From Brenneria nigrifluens DSM 30175 = ATCC 13028 (GTDB taxonomy: Bacteria > Pseudomonadota > Gammaproteobacteria > Enterobacterales > Enterobacteriaceae): a stretch of 64,000 nucleotides of DNA. Location: contig NZ_CP034036.1 of the NCBI RefSeq assembly GCF_005484965.1, positions 62,001 to 126,000 of the forward strand. The letters are read 5' to 3'. This document shows positions 24,358 to 32,676 of this stretch, piece after piece. The notes under the pieces were generated by a model. The model was given only the letters and a program-made list of their open reading frames with translations. It was not told where the DNA came from and searched no databases. How positions within the stretch are numbered: the first letter of the stretch is position 1; each line of letters begins with the position of its first letter. Made by a program: the position numbers and the translations under genes.

Positions 24358-25002
24358 ATGTTAAAACAAGCGCTGACCGATGAAGCGGCAAAAGGCCGTA
24401 TCCGGCTGGATAATGAAGCGGCGATCCTGCTGGCGGCGGAGCATGTGTTCGCCCGGTTTGGCTTTAAGGGCGCCACCATGGCCTTGATCGCCGAGCAGGC
24501 GGATTTGCCCAAAGCCAATCTTCACTACTATTTCGGCAACAAGCGGAACCTCTATTTACGCGTGCTGGATGACATTTTGCATGACTGGCTGGCGCCGTTG
24601 GAGCATTTCCTGCCGCAGGCCGATCCGCGCGCGGTGATTGAGCAGTATGTGCGGCAAAAGATGGTGCTGGCTTTTGAGCGCCCCTATGCCTCGAAGCTGT
24701 TCGCCAATGAGATCCTGCAGGGCGCGCCGATGGTGCATGAGCTATTGCAAACGCAGCTGCATGATTTGGTCGCCGGCAAGGCCGCGGTGGTGGATGGCTG
24801 GGTCGCGCAGGGGCTGCTGCTGCCGCTGGACAGCAAACACTTCTTTTTCTCTATCTGGGCGATCACCCAGACCTATGCGGATTTTGATATCCAGATCGCC
24901 GCGGTGCTCGGCGAGGAGTCCCGCGCGCCGGATGCGCGGCAGCGGGCCGTCGCCCATGTGCTGACCAGCGTATTTAGAATGTGCGGCCTTACGGATAGAT
25001 AG
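24358..25002 (+). CDS. TetR-family regulator, RutR-like
   Basis: 214 residues. A TetR helix-turn-helix occupies about residues 20-66 (ILLAAEHVFARFGFKGATMALIAEQADLPKANLHYYFGNKRNLY). The C-terminal ligand domain resembles E. coli RutR (VLDDILHDWLAPLEHF, ASKLFANEILQGAPM, HFFFSIWAITQTYADFDIQ). RutR binds uracil and thymine and represses pyrimidine genes at TTGACCA-N2-TGGTCAA; a near-identical site stands before preT immediately downstream. The likely role is pyrimidine-responsive repressor of preT and the ABC transporter. It is divergent from the guanidine operon. Confidence 0.85.
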   Translation: MLKQALTDEAAKGRIRLDNEAAILLAAEHVFARFGFKGATMALIAEQADLPKANLHYYFGNKRNLYLRVLDDILHDWLAPLEHFLPQADPRAVIEQYVRQKMVLAFERPYASKLFANEILQGAPMVHELLQTQLHDLVAGKAAVVDGWVAQGLLLPLDSKHFFFSIWAITQTYADFDIQIAAVLGEESRAPDARQRAVAHVLTSVFRMCGLTDR

Positions 25003-25235
25003 CGGCGTTCAGCCGTCATCACGCCGCCGCCGGAGACGCTGAAAAACGTTTCCCGGCGCTTATTTTCCCTCTGCCTGCTTTCTTCTTCCTCTCTTCGCCC
25101 TCAAGCCCGATATTGGCGCAATCATCGTTCATCTTGGAGACACTTGCACCGAAAAGAGGCGCAAAATCCGCCATCGTGAAAGCTTATGGCCGATTAACGC
25201 CTTGTTTTTAGCGCAATTGATGGCCGGCAAAAAAA
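25003..25235. other. Upstream region of preT
   Basis: Between tetR and the preT promoter lie CT-rich sequence and TTGCACC-GAAAAGA-GGCGCAA (25144-25164), an inverted repeat like an NtrC enhancer but with a 7-base spacer instead of 5. It stands about 70 bases before the sigma-54 box. Nothing coding was seen. Confidence 0.35.
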
Positions 25236-25251
25236 TGGCACATAAATCGCA
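25236..25251 (+). promoter_or_regulatory. Sigma-54 promoter of preT
   Basis: TGGCACATAAATCGCA matches TGGCACR-N4-TTGCW at 15 of 16 positions; the only change is TTGC to TCGC. The predicted start is near 25261. The operator at 25269-25284 follows at once. Confidence 0.7.
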
Positions 25252-25268
25252 TGGTTAGAAGGGAAAAC

Positions 25269-25284
25269 TTAACCATTTGGTCAA
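25269..25284 (+). promoter_or_regulatory. RutR-like operator of preT
   Basis: TTAACCATTTGGTCAA differs from the E. coli RutR consensus TTGACCA-N2-TGGTCAA at one base. It lies about +8 to +23 from the predicted sigma-54 start and upstream of the translation start at 25317, so a bound RutR-like repressor would act as a roadblock. The regulator gene ends 266 bases upstream. Confidence 0.75.
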
Positions 25285-25316
25285 GATTTTTGGAACCAGC
25301 CAGAGGAGCATGCCGC

Positions 25317-26720
25317 ATGAAAACGTCACCACCGCTCGGCGTCGATGCCGCGGGTATTCAGGCCGGGCGCTTAAGCGAGGCGCAGTACGCGGACAACTTT
25401 AGCGACAGCGTGGCGCCGCTGGGCAAAATTCAGGCGGTGATTGAGGCGGAACGTTGCTACTACTGCTACGACGCGCCCTGTACCCGTTCCTGCCCGGCGG
25501 ATATCGACGTGCCGAGCTTTATTCATCGCATCGCGCAGGACAACGTACGCGGCGCGGCGCAGGCCATTCTGAGCGAAAACGTGCTGGGCGGCATGTGCGC
25601 CAGGGTGTGTCCCACCGAAACCCTGTGCGAACAGGCCTGCGTGCGTAATCAGCAGGACGGCAGGCCGGTACGCATCGGTCTGCTGCAACGTTACGCCACC
25701 GACGCCTATCTCTCCAATCCGGGAACGCCGCTGTTTAGCCGGGCGACCTCCAGCGGCAAAAAAGTGGCGGTGGTGGGCGCGGGCCCGGCGGGATTAACGG
25801 CGGCGCACCGGCTGGCGTGTCACGGTCATCACGTCGTGGTGTTCGACGCCCGGGAAAAACCGGGCGGGCTGAATGAGTATGGTCTGGCCGCCTACAAGAC
25901 CACGGATGATTTCGCCCAGCGCGAAATTGCCTGGCTGCTGTCCATCGGCGGCATCGAACTGCGTCTTAACCACCGTCTGGGACAAGACATCACGCTGGAT
26001 GCGCTGCGCGCCGATTATGACGCGGTTTTCCTCGCCATGGGGCTGGGCGGCGTCAACGCGTTGGGTATTGAAGAGGCGCCGCTGGAAGGCGTGCGCGAGG
26101 CGGTCGATTTTATCGCCGAGCTGCGCCAGGCGCCCCATCCCGCCGCGGTGGCGATAGGCCGCAGCGTGGTGGTGATTGGCGGCGGCATGACCGCCGTCGA
26201 CGCCGCGGTGCAGGCCAAAAAGCTGGGCGCCCGTGAAGTCACCATGGCGTATCGCCGCGGCGCCGCGGAGATGAAAGCCTCGCCCCACGAACAGGAGTGG
26301 GCGAAAGCCAATGGCGTAGTTATCCGTCACTGGGCGGCCCCTCAGGCGCTCCACGCCGCGGACGGCCGCGTCGCGGCGGTTTCTTTTATGGTTATGCAGG
26401 CGCGGTCGGGGGCGCTGGTCGCCAGCGGGGAAACGTTCCGGCTGCCGGCCGATATGGTGCTCAAAGCCATCGGCCAGACCTATGACGCCGGCCTGACCGG
26501 CGCCGCGATTGCGCTGCAAGACGGGCGTATCGCCACCGACGAGCAGGGGCGCACGTCGGTGCCCGGCGTATGGGCCGGGGGCGACTGCTGCGCCGGTGGG
26601 CTGGACCTGACGGTGGACGCGGTACGGCAGGGCAAAGCGGCGGCGGCGTCGATAGACGCGCAGCTGCGCCCCGTTGCCCGTCACTCTTCACTGAACGAGC
26701 GGGAGGTGTTGCATGGCTGA
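25317..26720 (+). CDS. preT: NAD-dependent dihydropyrimidine dehydrogenase, PreT (PydX) subunit
   Basis: 467 residues from ATG 25317, which has GAGGAG upstream; an earlier start at 25251 would lie within promoter and operator. The N-terminal domain carries GltD-like iron-sulfur cysteines (CYYCYDAPCTRSCPADIDVPSF and CARVCPTETLCEQACVRNQ). An FAD site (VGAGPAGLTAAHRLA) and an NAD(P) site (VVIGGGMTAVDAAVQAKKLGA) follow, with a C-terminal FAD segment (GVWAGGDCCAGGLDLTVDAVRQGK). With PreA it reduces uracil and thymine to the 5,6-dihydro forms in the cytoplasm. The stop overlaps the preA start by eight bases. Confidence 0.93.
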   Translation: MKTSPPLGVDAAGIQAGRLSEAQYADNFSDSVAPLGKIQAVIEAERCYYCYDAPCTRSCPADIDVPSFIHRIAQDNVRGAAQAILSENVLGGMCARVCPTETLCEQACVRNQQDGRPVRIGLLQRYATDAYLSNPGTPLFSRATSSGKKVAVVGAGPAGLTAAHRLACHGHHVVVFDAREKPGGLNEYGLAAYKTTDDFAQREIAWLLSIGGIELRLNHRLGQDITLDALRADYDAVFLAMGLGGVNALGIEEAPLEGVREAVDFIAELRQAPHPAAVAIGRSVVVIGGGMTAVDAAVQAKKLGAREVTMAYRRGAAEMKASPHEQEWAKANGVVIRHWAAPQALHAADGRVAAVSFMVMQARSGALVASGETFRLPADMVLKAIGQTYDAGLTGAAIALQDGRIATDEQGRTSVPGVWAGGDCCAGGLDLTVDAVRQGKAAAASIDAQLRPVARHSSLNEREVLHG

Positions 26721-28026
26721 TATCAGCAGTAACTTTTTAGGGATTAAAAGCCCCAATCCTTTCTGGCTGGCTTCCGCCCCGCCGACGGACAAAGAGTACA
26801 ACGTGGTGCGGGCGTTTGAGGCCGGCTGGGGCGGGGTAGTGTGGAAAACCCTGGGGCAGGATCCGCACGTGGTGAACGTCAACGGCCCGCGCTACAGCAC
26901 CCTGCGCACCGCCGATCGCCGCATCATCGGCCTGAATAATATCGAGCTGATTACCGACCGGTCGCTGGATACCAATCTGGAAGAGATCGCCCGCGTCAAG
27001 CGCAACTGGCCGGACCGGGCGATGATCGTCTCCATTATGGTGCCCTGCGAGGAGGAGGCCTGGAAAAGCATTCTGCCGCTGGTGGAACAGACCGGGGCGG
27101 ACGGCATCGAACTGAACTTCGGCTGTCCGCACGGCATGAGCGAGCGGGGCATGGGGGCGGCGGTGGGTCAGGTGCCGGAATACATCGCCATGGTCACCCG
27201 CTGGTGCAAGCAGTATTCCCGCCTGCCGACGATCGTCAAACTGACGCCGAATATCGCCGATATTCGCCAACCGGCGCGGGCGGCATTGCAGGGCGGCGCC
27301 GACGCGGTATCGCTGATCAACACCATCAACTCGGTGATGGGGGTGGATCTGGAACGGATGACCATCCACCCCAATACCGGCGGCAAAGGGTCGCACGGCG
27401 GCTACTGCGGCCCGGCGGTGAAGCCTATCGCGCTGAATATGGTGGCGGAAATCGCGCGCGACGAACCGACGCGCGCGTTGCCGATGTCCGGCATCGGCGG
27501 CATCGCCACCTGGCGCGATGCGGCAGAGTTTATTGCGCTGGGCTGCGGCACGGTGCAGGTGTGCACCGCGGTAATGGTGCACGGTTTTCAGATTGTGCGC
27601 GACATGGTGAGCGGCCTGTCCAACTTTATGGATGAGCAGGGCTACCGCACGCTGGAGGACTTCCGCGGGCGCGCCGTCGGCAGCGTCAGCGACTGGCGTT
27701 ATCTCAACCTTAATCATATCGACAAGGCGGTGATTGACCAGTCGGCGTGCATTAAATGCGGGCGCTGTCACCTGGCCTGTGAGGATACCTCGCACCAGGC
27801 GATCACCAGTCTGAAAGAGGGCGAACGCCATTACGAGGTCAAGGAAGAGGAGTGCGTCGGCTGCAACCTGTGCGTCTCCATCTGTCCGGTTGAAAACTGC
27901 ATTTCCATGCGCAGCCTGCAACCGGGAGAAGTGGATTTGCGTACCGGCAAGGTGGTGAGCGGGGAGTACGCCAACTGGACGACGCACCCGAATAATCCGC
28001 TGGCGGTAACGGCCGGAACCGTCTGA
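26713..28026 (+). CDS. preA: NAD-dependent dihydropyrimidine dehydrogenase, PreA subunit
   Basis: 437 residues. A dihydroorotate-dehydrogenase-like FMN barrel occupies about 1-335 (PNPFWLASAPPTDKEYNV, WGGVVWKTLGQDP, GIELNFGCPHGMSERGMGAAVGQ, LTPNIADI, SGIGGIATWRDAAEFIALGCGTVQVCTA). The C-terminal ferredoxin domain has two 4Fe-4S motifs, CIKCGRCHLACED and CVGCNLCVSICPVENC. It forms the catalytic partner of PreT. Translational coupling to preT is clear. A tandem GC-rich palindromic repeat begins nine bases after its stop. Confidence 0.95.
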   Translation: MADISSNFLGIKSPNPFWLASAPPTDKEYNVVRAFEAGWGGVVWKTLGQDPHVVNVNGPRYSTLRTADRRIIGLNNIELITDRSLDTNLEEIARVKRNWPDRAMIVSIMVPCEEEAWKSILPLVEQTGADGIELNFGCPHGMSERGMGAAVGQVPEYIAMVTRWCKQYSRLPTIVKLTPNIADIRQPARAALQGGADAVSLINTINSVMGVDLERMTIHPNTGGKGSHGGYCGPAVKPIALNMVAEIARDEPTRALPMSGIGGIATWRDAAEFIALGCGTVQVCTAVMVHGFQIVRDMVSGLSNFMDEQGYRTLEDFRGRAVGSVSDWRYLNLNHIDKAVIDQSACIKCGRCHLACEDTSHQAITSLKEGERHYEVKEEECVGCNLCVSICPVENCISMRSLQPGEVDLRTGKVVSGEYANWTTHPNNPLAVTAGTV

Positions 28027-28034
28027 GTCGGCCT

Positions 28035-28210
28035 ACCCCACCCCGACCCTCCCCTTTGCAGGGGAGGGAGTTGGCTCCTCCCCCTTGACAAGGGGGAGGC
28101 CGGGAGGGGGTGGCGGCAGGCATCGCCTGAGTAGTGTTTCACCCCACCCCGGCCCTTCGCAGGGGAGGGAGTTAGCTCCTCCCCCTGGCAAGGGGGAGGC
28201 CGGGAGGGGG
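28035..28210. repeat. Tandem GC-rich palindromic repeats between preA and dihydropyrimidinase
   Basis: Two direct copies of about 70-76 bases (28035-28110 and 28141-28210), separated by 30 bases. Each copy holds ACCCCACCCC, then CCTCCCC/GGGGAGG type and CTCCTCCCCC/GGGGGAGG stems and ends GGCCGGGAGGGGG. The arrangement suggests a dispersed, REP-like enterobacterial intergenic element rather than a gene; frames read across it are low-complexity Pro/Gly. It may stabilise or attenuate mRNA between the two enzymes. Confidence 0.75.
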
Positions 28211-28260
28211 CATTAGCGGCACCGCGCCTAACTTTATTAGCCAGCAATAACGAGGGGAAC

Positions 28261-29715
28261 ATGATGAGTCATAACCTGTTAATCAAAGGCGGTACGGTGG
28301 TCAATGCCGATCGGGAATTTCGCGCCGACGTGCTCTGCGCCGACGGCGTTATCGTGGCGGTGGGCGAAGATGCCGCCCGCGACGCGCCGGCCGGAACCGA
28401 GGTGATCGACGCCGGTGGGCAGTACGTAATGCCGGGCGGCATCGACCCGCATACCCATATGAATTTCCCCTTTATGGGAACGGTCACGGTGGATGATTTC
28501 TACAGCGGAACGGCGGCGGGGCTGGCGGGCGGCACCACCACCATTATCGATTTCGTTATCCCCAATCCGCAGCAGCCGCTGATGGAGGCTTATCGCAACT
28601 GGCGCGGCTGGGCGGAAAAGGCGGCGTCCGACTACAGTTTCCACGTCGCCATTACCTGGTGGGATGAGAGCGTGCACCGGGATATGGGCACGCTGGTGCG
28701 GGAAGAGGGCGTCAACAGCTTCAAGCACTTTATGGCCTATAAGAATGCCATCATGTGCGACGACGAGACGCTGATGAACAGCTTCCGCCGCTCGCTGGAG
28801 CTGGGGGCGATGCCGACCGTCCACGCCGAAAACGGCGAAATGGTCTTTTTGCTACAGCAGGAGATGATGAAGCGCGGCATCACCGGGCCGGAGGGGCATC
28901 CGCTGTCGCGTCCGCCGGAAGTGGAAGGGGAAGCGGCCAGCCGGGCGATTTCCATCGCCAACGTGCTGGGCGTGCCCATTTATGTGGTTCACGTTTCCTG
29001 TAGCGAGTCGGCGCAGGCCATCGCCCGCGCCCGGGCGCGCGGCCAGCGGGTTTACGGTGAAGTGCTGGCCGGTCACCTGGTGGTGGACGACAGCGTGTAC
29101 CGCGATGCGGATTTCAATAAAGCCGCCGCCCATGTGATGAGTCCGCCGTTTCGTCCCAAAGGCCATCAGGAGGCGCTGTGGCGCGGATTACAGTCCGGCC
29201 AGTTGCACACCACCGCCACCGACCACTGTACCTTCTGCACCAGCCAGAAAGCCGCGGGCAGCGATAACTTCACCAAAATTCCCAACGGCTGCGGCGGCGT
29301 GGAGGAGCGTCTGGCGGTTATCTGGGACGCCGGCGTCAATAGCGGACGCCTGACGCCCAGCGAGTTCGTCGCCATTACCTCCGCCAATACCGCCCGCCTG
29401 TTCAATATCTACCCCCGCAAAGGCCGGGTTACGGTAGGGGCCGACGCCGATCTGGTGGTGTGGGATCCCCAGGGCAGTAAAACCCTGTCCGCCAAAACGC
29501 ATCACTCGAAAAATGATTTCAACGTCTTTGAAGGCCGCACGGTGCGCGGCATTCCACGATATACGGTCAGCCAGGGGAAACTGGTGTGGGCCGACGGCGA
29601 TCTGCGCGCCCGGCAAGGGGCGGGGCGCTATATCAAACGCCCGGCATTCAGCGCGGATTTCAGCGCCGGCGCCCTGCGGCAAAGCCTGCTGGCGCCGCAA
29701 GCCGTGGCGCGTTAA
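28261..29715 (+). CDS. Dihydropyrimidinase (D-hydantoinase family)
   Basis: 484 residues, a cyclic amidohydrolase of the dihydropyrimidinase/D-hydantoinase family. Metal-site motifs: GGIDPHTHMNF (HxH), the carboxylated lysine region in FKHFMAYKNAIM, HAENGE, YVVHVSC and TATDHCTF; the C-terminal ADADLVVWDP and GRTVRGIP strands close the composite domain. It hydrolyses 5,6-dihydrouracil to N-carbamoyl-beta-alanine, second step after PreTA. It may be read through from preA across the repeat, or have its own promoter. ATGATG gives two possible starts; the first, after GAGGGGAAC, is used. Confidence 0.93.
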   Translation: MMSHNLLIKGGTVVNADREFRADVLCADGVIVAVGEDAARDAPAGTEVIDAGGQYVMPGGIDPHTHMNFPFMGTVTVDDFYSGTAAGLAGGTTTIIDFVIPNPQQPLMEAYRNWRGWAEKAASDYSFHVAITWWDESVHRDMGTLVREEGVNSFKHFMAYKNAIMCDDETLMNSFRRSLELGAMPTVHAENGEMVFLLQQEMMKRGITGPEGHPLSRPPEVEGEAASRAISIANVLGVPIYVVHVSCSESAQAIARARARGQRVYGEVLAGHLVVDDSVYRDADFNKAAAHVMSPPFRPKGHQEALWRGLQSGQLHTTATDHCTFCTSQKAAGSDNFTKIPNGCGGVEERLAVIWDAGVNSGRLTPSEFVAITSANTARLFNIYPRKGRVTVGADADLVVWDPQGSKTLSAKTHHSKNDFNVFEGRTVRGIPRYTVSQGKLVWADGDLRARQGAGRYIKRPAFSADFSAGALRQSLLAPQAVAR

Positions 29716-29766
29716 AGAACCTACCCGACAGCAAGACGGTGACGTCCACCCATGAGGAAATCTGTT

Positions 29767-31050
29767 ATGAATAGCGAAGCGTTATCCGCAACAAAAAATA
29801 AAATCGATATCGCCGATCTGCGCGTTGACGGCGATCGCCTGTGGCAGTCGCTGATGGATCTGGCGGCGATCGGCGCCACGCCCAAAGGCGGCGTATGCCG
29901 CCTGACCCTGACGGACCTGGATCGTCAGGGTCGCGATCTGGTGGTGGGCTGGGGGAAAGCCGCCGGGCTGTCGGTTGAAATCGACAAGATCGGCAACGTG
30001 TTTATGCGTCGTCCCGGACGCAATAACGCCCTGCCGCCAATAGTGGCGGGCAGCCATATCGATACTCAGCCGACCGGCGGGAAATTCGACGGCAACTTTG
30101 GCGTGCTGGCGGCGCTGGAAGTGATCCGCACGCTTAACGACCGGAAGATAGAAACCGACGCGCCGGTGGAAATGGTGTTCTGGACCAATGAGGAAGGGTC
30201 GCGCTTTGTGCCGGTGATGATGGGCTCCGGCGTCTTTGCCGGCGTATTTCCGCTGGAGTATGCCTATGCCGCGCAGGACGCGGACGGTAAAAGCGTGGGG
30301 GATGAACTGAAGAAAATCGGCTATGCCGGTGCGCAAACGCCGGGCGACCACCCCATCGGCGCCTACTTTGAAGCGCATATCGAGCAGGGGCCGATTCTGG
30401 AAGATCGGGACGTTGACATCGGCGTGGTGCAGGCGGTGCTGGGGATTCGCTGGTATGACTGCGTGGTCACCGGGATGGAGTCGCACGCCGGGCCGACGCC
30501 GATGGCGCTGCGCAAGGACGCGTTGCAGGTTTCCACCCGCGTCATGCAGGAGGTTATCGCCATTGCCGACCGCTTTGCGCCGCACGGCCGCGGTACGGTG
30601 GGCATGGTGCAGGTCCATCCCAACAGCCGCAACGTGGTGCCGGGCAGCGTGAAGTTTTCCGTCGATTTCCGCAACCTTACCGATGCGCTGGTGGATGAGA
30701 TGGATGCGGCGCTGAAAGCCTATCTCGCCACGCTGAGCGCGGAAACCGGGCTGGATATTCAACTGACCCAGGTATCGCAGTATCGCGCCGCGCCGTTCCA
30801 TCCGCACTGTAAGGATGCGATACGCCGGGCGGCCGACACGCTGGGTTACTCCAATATCGACATCGTTTCCGGCGCGGGACACGACGCGGTGTATGTCGCT
30901 GAGCTGGCGCCGACGGGGATGATTTTTATTCCCTGTAAGGACGGCATCAGCCATAACGAGATTGAGTATTCATCACCCGAGCAGGTGACGGCCGGTGCGA
31001 ACGTGTTGCTGCACGCGGTGCTGGAGACCGCCGGCGTGGTGGGGCGTTAG
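29767..31050 (+). CDS. N-carbamoyl-beta-alanine amidohydrolase (beta-ureidopropionase, M20/AllC-like)
   Basis: 427 residues from ATG 29767, which has AGGAAA eight bases upstream; 29752 is also open. It is a dinuclear-metal M20 hydantoinase/carbamoylase: GSHIDTQPTGGKFDGNFG (His and Asp ligands), NEEGSRF (Glu pair), EAHIEQGPILE (His), GMESHAGPTPM, RNVVPGSVKFSVDFR and SGAGHDAVYVAELAPTGMIF. It hydrolyses N-carbamoyl-beta-alanine to beta-alanine, CO2 and ammonia, third step of reductive pyrimidine degradation. An L-carbamoylase or allantoate role is less likely given its neighbours. It converges on avtA with a four-base overlap of 3' ends. Confidence 0.9.
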   Translation: MNSEALSATKNKIDIADLRVDGDRLWQSLMDLAAIGATPKGGVCRLTLTDLDRQGRDLVVGWGKAAGLSVEIDKIGNVFMRRPGRNNALPPIVAGSHIDTQPTGGKFDGNFGVLAALEVIRTLNDRKIETDAPVEMVFWTNEEGSRFVPVMMGSGVFAGVFPLEYAYAAQDADGKSVGDELKKIGYAGAQTPGDHPIGAYFEAHIEQGPILEDRDVDIGVVQAVLGIRWYDCVVTGMESHAGPTPMALRKDALQVSTRVMQEVIAIADRFAPHGRGTVGMVQVHPNSRNVVPGSVKFSVDFRNLTDALVDEMDAALKAYLATLSAETGLDIQLTQVSQYRAAPFHPHCKDAIRRAADTLGYSNIDIVSGAGHDAVYVAELAPTGMIFIPCKDGISHNEIEYSSPEQVTAGANVLLHAVLETAGVVGR

Positions 31051-32303
31051 CGCCCGCCTTCGCGCATCGCCTTCTCAACCTCTTCCGCCAGAATGGCGAT
31101 GCCGCGCGCAATGCTCTCCGGCTCCGGTACGTAGTTCATCCGCAGGCACTGATGCGCATGCGGCCAGGTCTGATCCAGCCCGGGGAAGAAATAGCGGCCG
31201 GGCACCATCAGCACGCCGCGTTTCTTCAGCCGCTGGTACAGCACTTCGGTGGTGATGGGTAAATCCTTAAACCATAACCACAGGAAAATGGCCCCTTCCG
31301 GCTTATGGATCAGACACTGCTCCGGCGACAGATAGCGCCGGATGGTGGCTATCGTTTCCGTTACGCGCCGTTGATAGAACGGGCGCACCACCTCATCGGA
31401 CAGGCGCAGCAAATCGCCGCGCCGGATCATCTCGCAGGCGATCGACGGCCCGATCGCGCCCGGCGACAGGCTGATGATGCCGTTCATATTGCCGATGGCG
31501 GAAATCACCTTCTCGTCGGCGATAACAATACCGCAGCGCGAACCGGGCAGCCCCAGCTTGGACAGGCTCATACACAGAATAATGTTCGGGTTCCACAGCG
31601 GCGTCGCTTCGCTGAAAATAATGCCGGGGAAGGGAACGCCGTAGGCATTATCAATCAGCAGCGGAACGTTGTGCTGCTGCGCCAGAATATCCAGACGCAT
31701 CAGCTCTTCGTCGGTCAGTACATTGCCGGTGGGGTTGGTGGGGCGGGAAACGCAGATCAGGCCGATATCGTCGGTAATCGACAGGTGATCAAAGTCGACG
31801 TGATATTTAAACTGCCCGTCCGCCAATAGCTCAATCTGCGGCCGAACGGAAACAAACATGTTTTCATCCAGCCCGGCATCCGCGTAACCGATGTATTCCG
31901 GCGCCAGCGGGAACAACACTTTGCGCAGGCTGCTATCGGCATGGCGTCCGGCAAAGAGATTGAATAAGTAGAAAAATGCGCTCTGGCTGCCGTTTGTCAG
32001 TGCAATATTCTGTGGTCCAATCTGCCAGCCAAACTCCTCGCGCAGCAGGTCGGCCAGGGCGCCGAGCAGGGCGTCTTTACCCTGCGGGCCGTCGTAATTG
32101 CATAAGGCGTCGGTTAATTTTCCCTGTTCCAGCATTTCCTGGCAGAGCTGCCGGAAATAGGCGTCCATCGCCGGAATGTGCGCCGGATTGCCGCCCCCCA
32201 GCATGATTGCCCCTGGCGTGCGAAGCCCCTCGTTCAGGTCATCCATTAGCTGGGTAATGCCCGCATGACGGGTAAATTTGTTGCCGAAAAGAGAAAAATT
32301 CAT
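31047..32303 (-). CDS. avtA: Valine-pyruvate aminotransferase AvtA
   Basis: 418 residues starting MNFSLFGNKFTRHAGITQLM at 32303; an upstream in-frame extension to 32369 is not supported. It is closely collinear with E. coli AvtA (LRTPGAIMLGGGNPA, LCNYDGPQGK, ALTNGSQSAFFYLFNLFAGR, SRPTNPTGNV, DNAYGVPFPGIIFSEA). The PLP lysine lies in CMSLSKLGLPGSRCG. It interconverts valine and alanine with their keto acids. It is a core gene marking the right edge of the nitrogen cluster. Confidence 0.96.
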   Translation of the reverse strand: MNFSLFGNKFTRHAGITQLMDDLNEGLRTPGAIMLGGGNPAHIPAMDAYFRQLCQEMLEQGKLTDALCNYDGPQGKDALLGALADLLREEFGWQIGPQNIALTNGSQSAFFYLFNLFAGRHADSSLRKVLFPLAPEYIGYADAGLDENMFVSVRPQIELLADGQFKYHVDFDHLSITDDIGLICVSRPTNPTGNVLTDEELMRLDILAQQHNVPLLIDNAYGVPFPGIIFSEATPLWNPNIILCMSLSKLGLPGSRCGIVIADEKVISAIGNMNGIISLSPGAIGPSIACEMIRRGDLLRLSDEVVRPFYQRRVTETIATIRRYLSPEQCLIHKPEGAIFLWLWFKDLPITTEVLYQRLKKRGVLMVPGRYFFPGLDQTWPHAHQCLRMNYVPEPESIARGIAILAEEVEKAMREGGR

Positions 32304-32676
32304 AGTTTGTCGATTGATGGTAATACATGAATGAGCGGCAACCATAGCGTTTGCGCCGCTATGGCGCAATGCGGCGCAAAGTTAATCGAATATCTATTGT
32401 TCTGATCTGTTTTTATTTGGCGGAATAAAATTCTGAGGCGGATCCTGGGTTAATTCATTCGATTAAAGCTGAATCGATATCAACTTTAACCGATCCATAC
32501 GTTATTATTTTGTAATAAACATTACTTTTCCTAGCGTTATTGTGATCTGCATAGAATAAATTCATTGGCGAAATGCTATTTCCTCAACTGTTGATGGGTA
32601 TCACATTCTGAAGCCGTACCGATTTGTAGTCTTGGTTGTGTAATAGCTAAATCAATTCAGCAAAAGGAACGACGAG
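32304..32676. other. Divergent regulatory region, avtA / DUF4432 gene
   Basis: It contains a perfect inverted repeat TTGCGCC-GCTAT-GGCGCAA (32351-32369) near avtA, TCGATT(N7)AATCGA at 32459-32477, and a CRP-like GTTGA-N6-TCACA at 32590-32605 before the DUF4432 gene. All are candidate binding sites by symmetry only. No coding sequence is seen. Confidence 0.4.

Noticed and set aside
26737..27987. 416-codon open frame antisense to preA
   Set aside because: Shadow frame; the sense strand has full PreA motifs.
28035..28210. CRISPR array
   Set aside because: Only two imperfect copies, long palindromic units and no cas genes.
27831..28262. Frames across the GC-rich repeats after preA
   Set aside because: Low-complexity Pro/Gly/Ser translation of a palindromic repeat.
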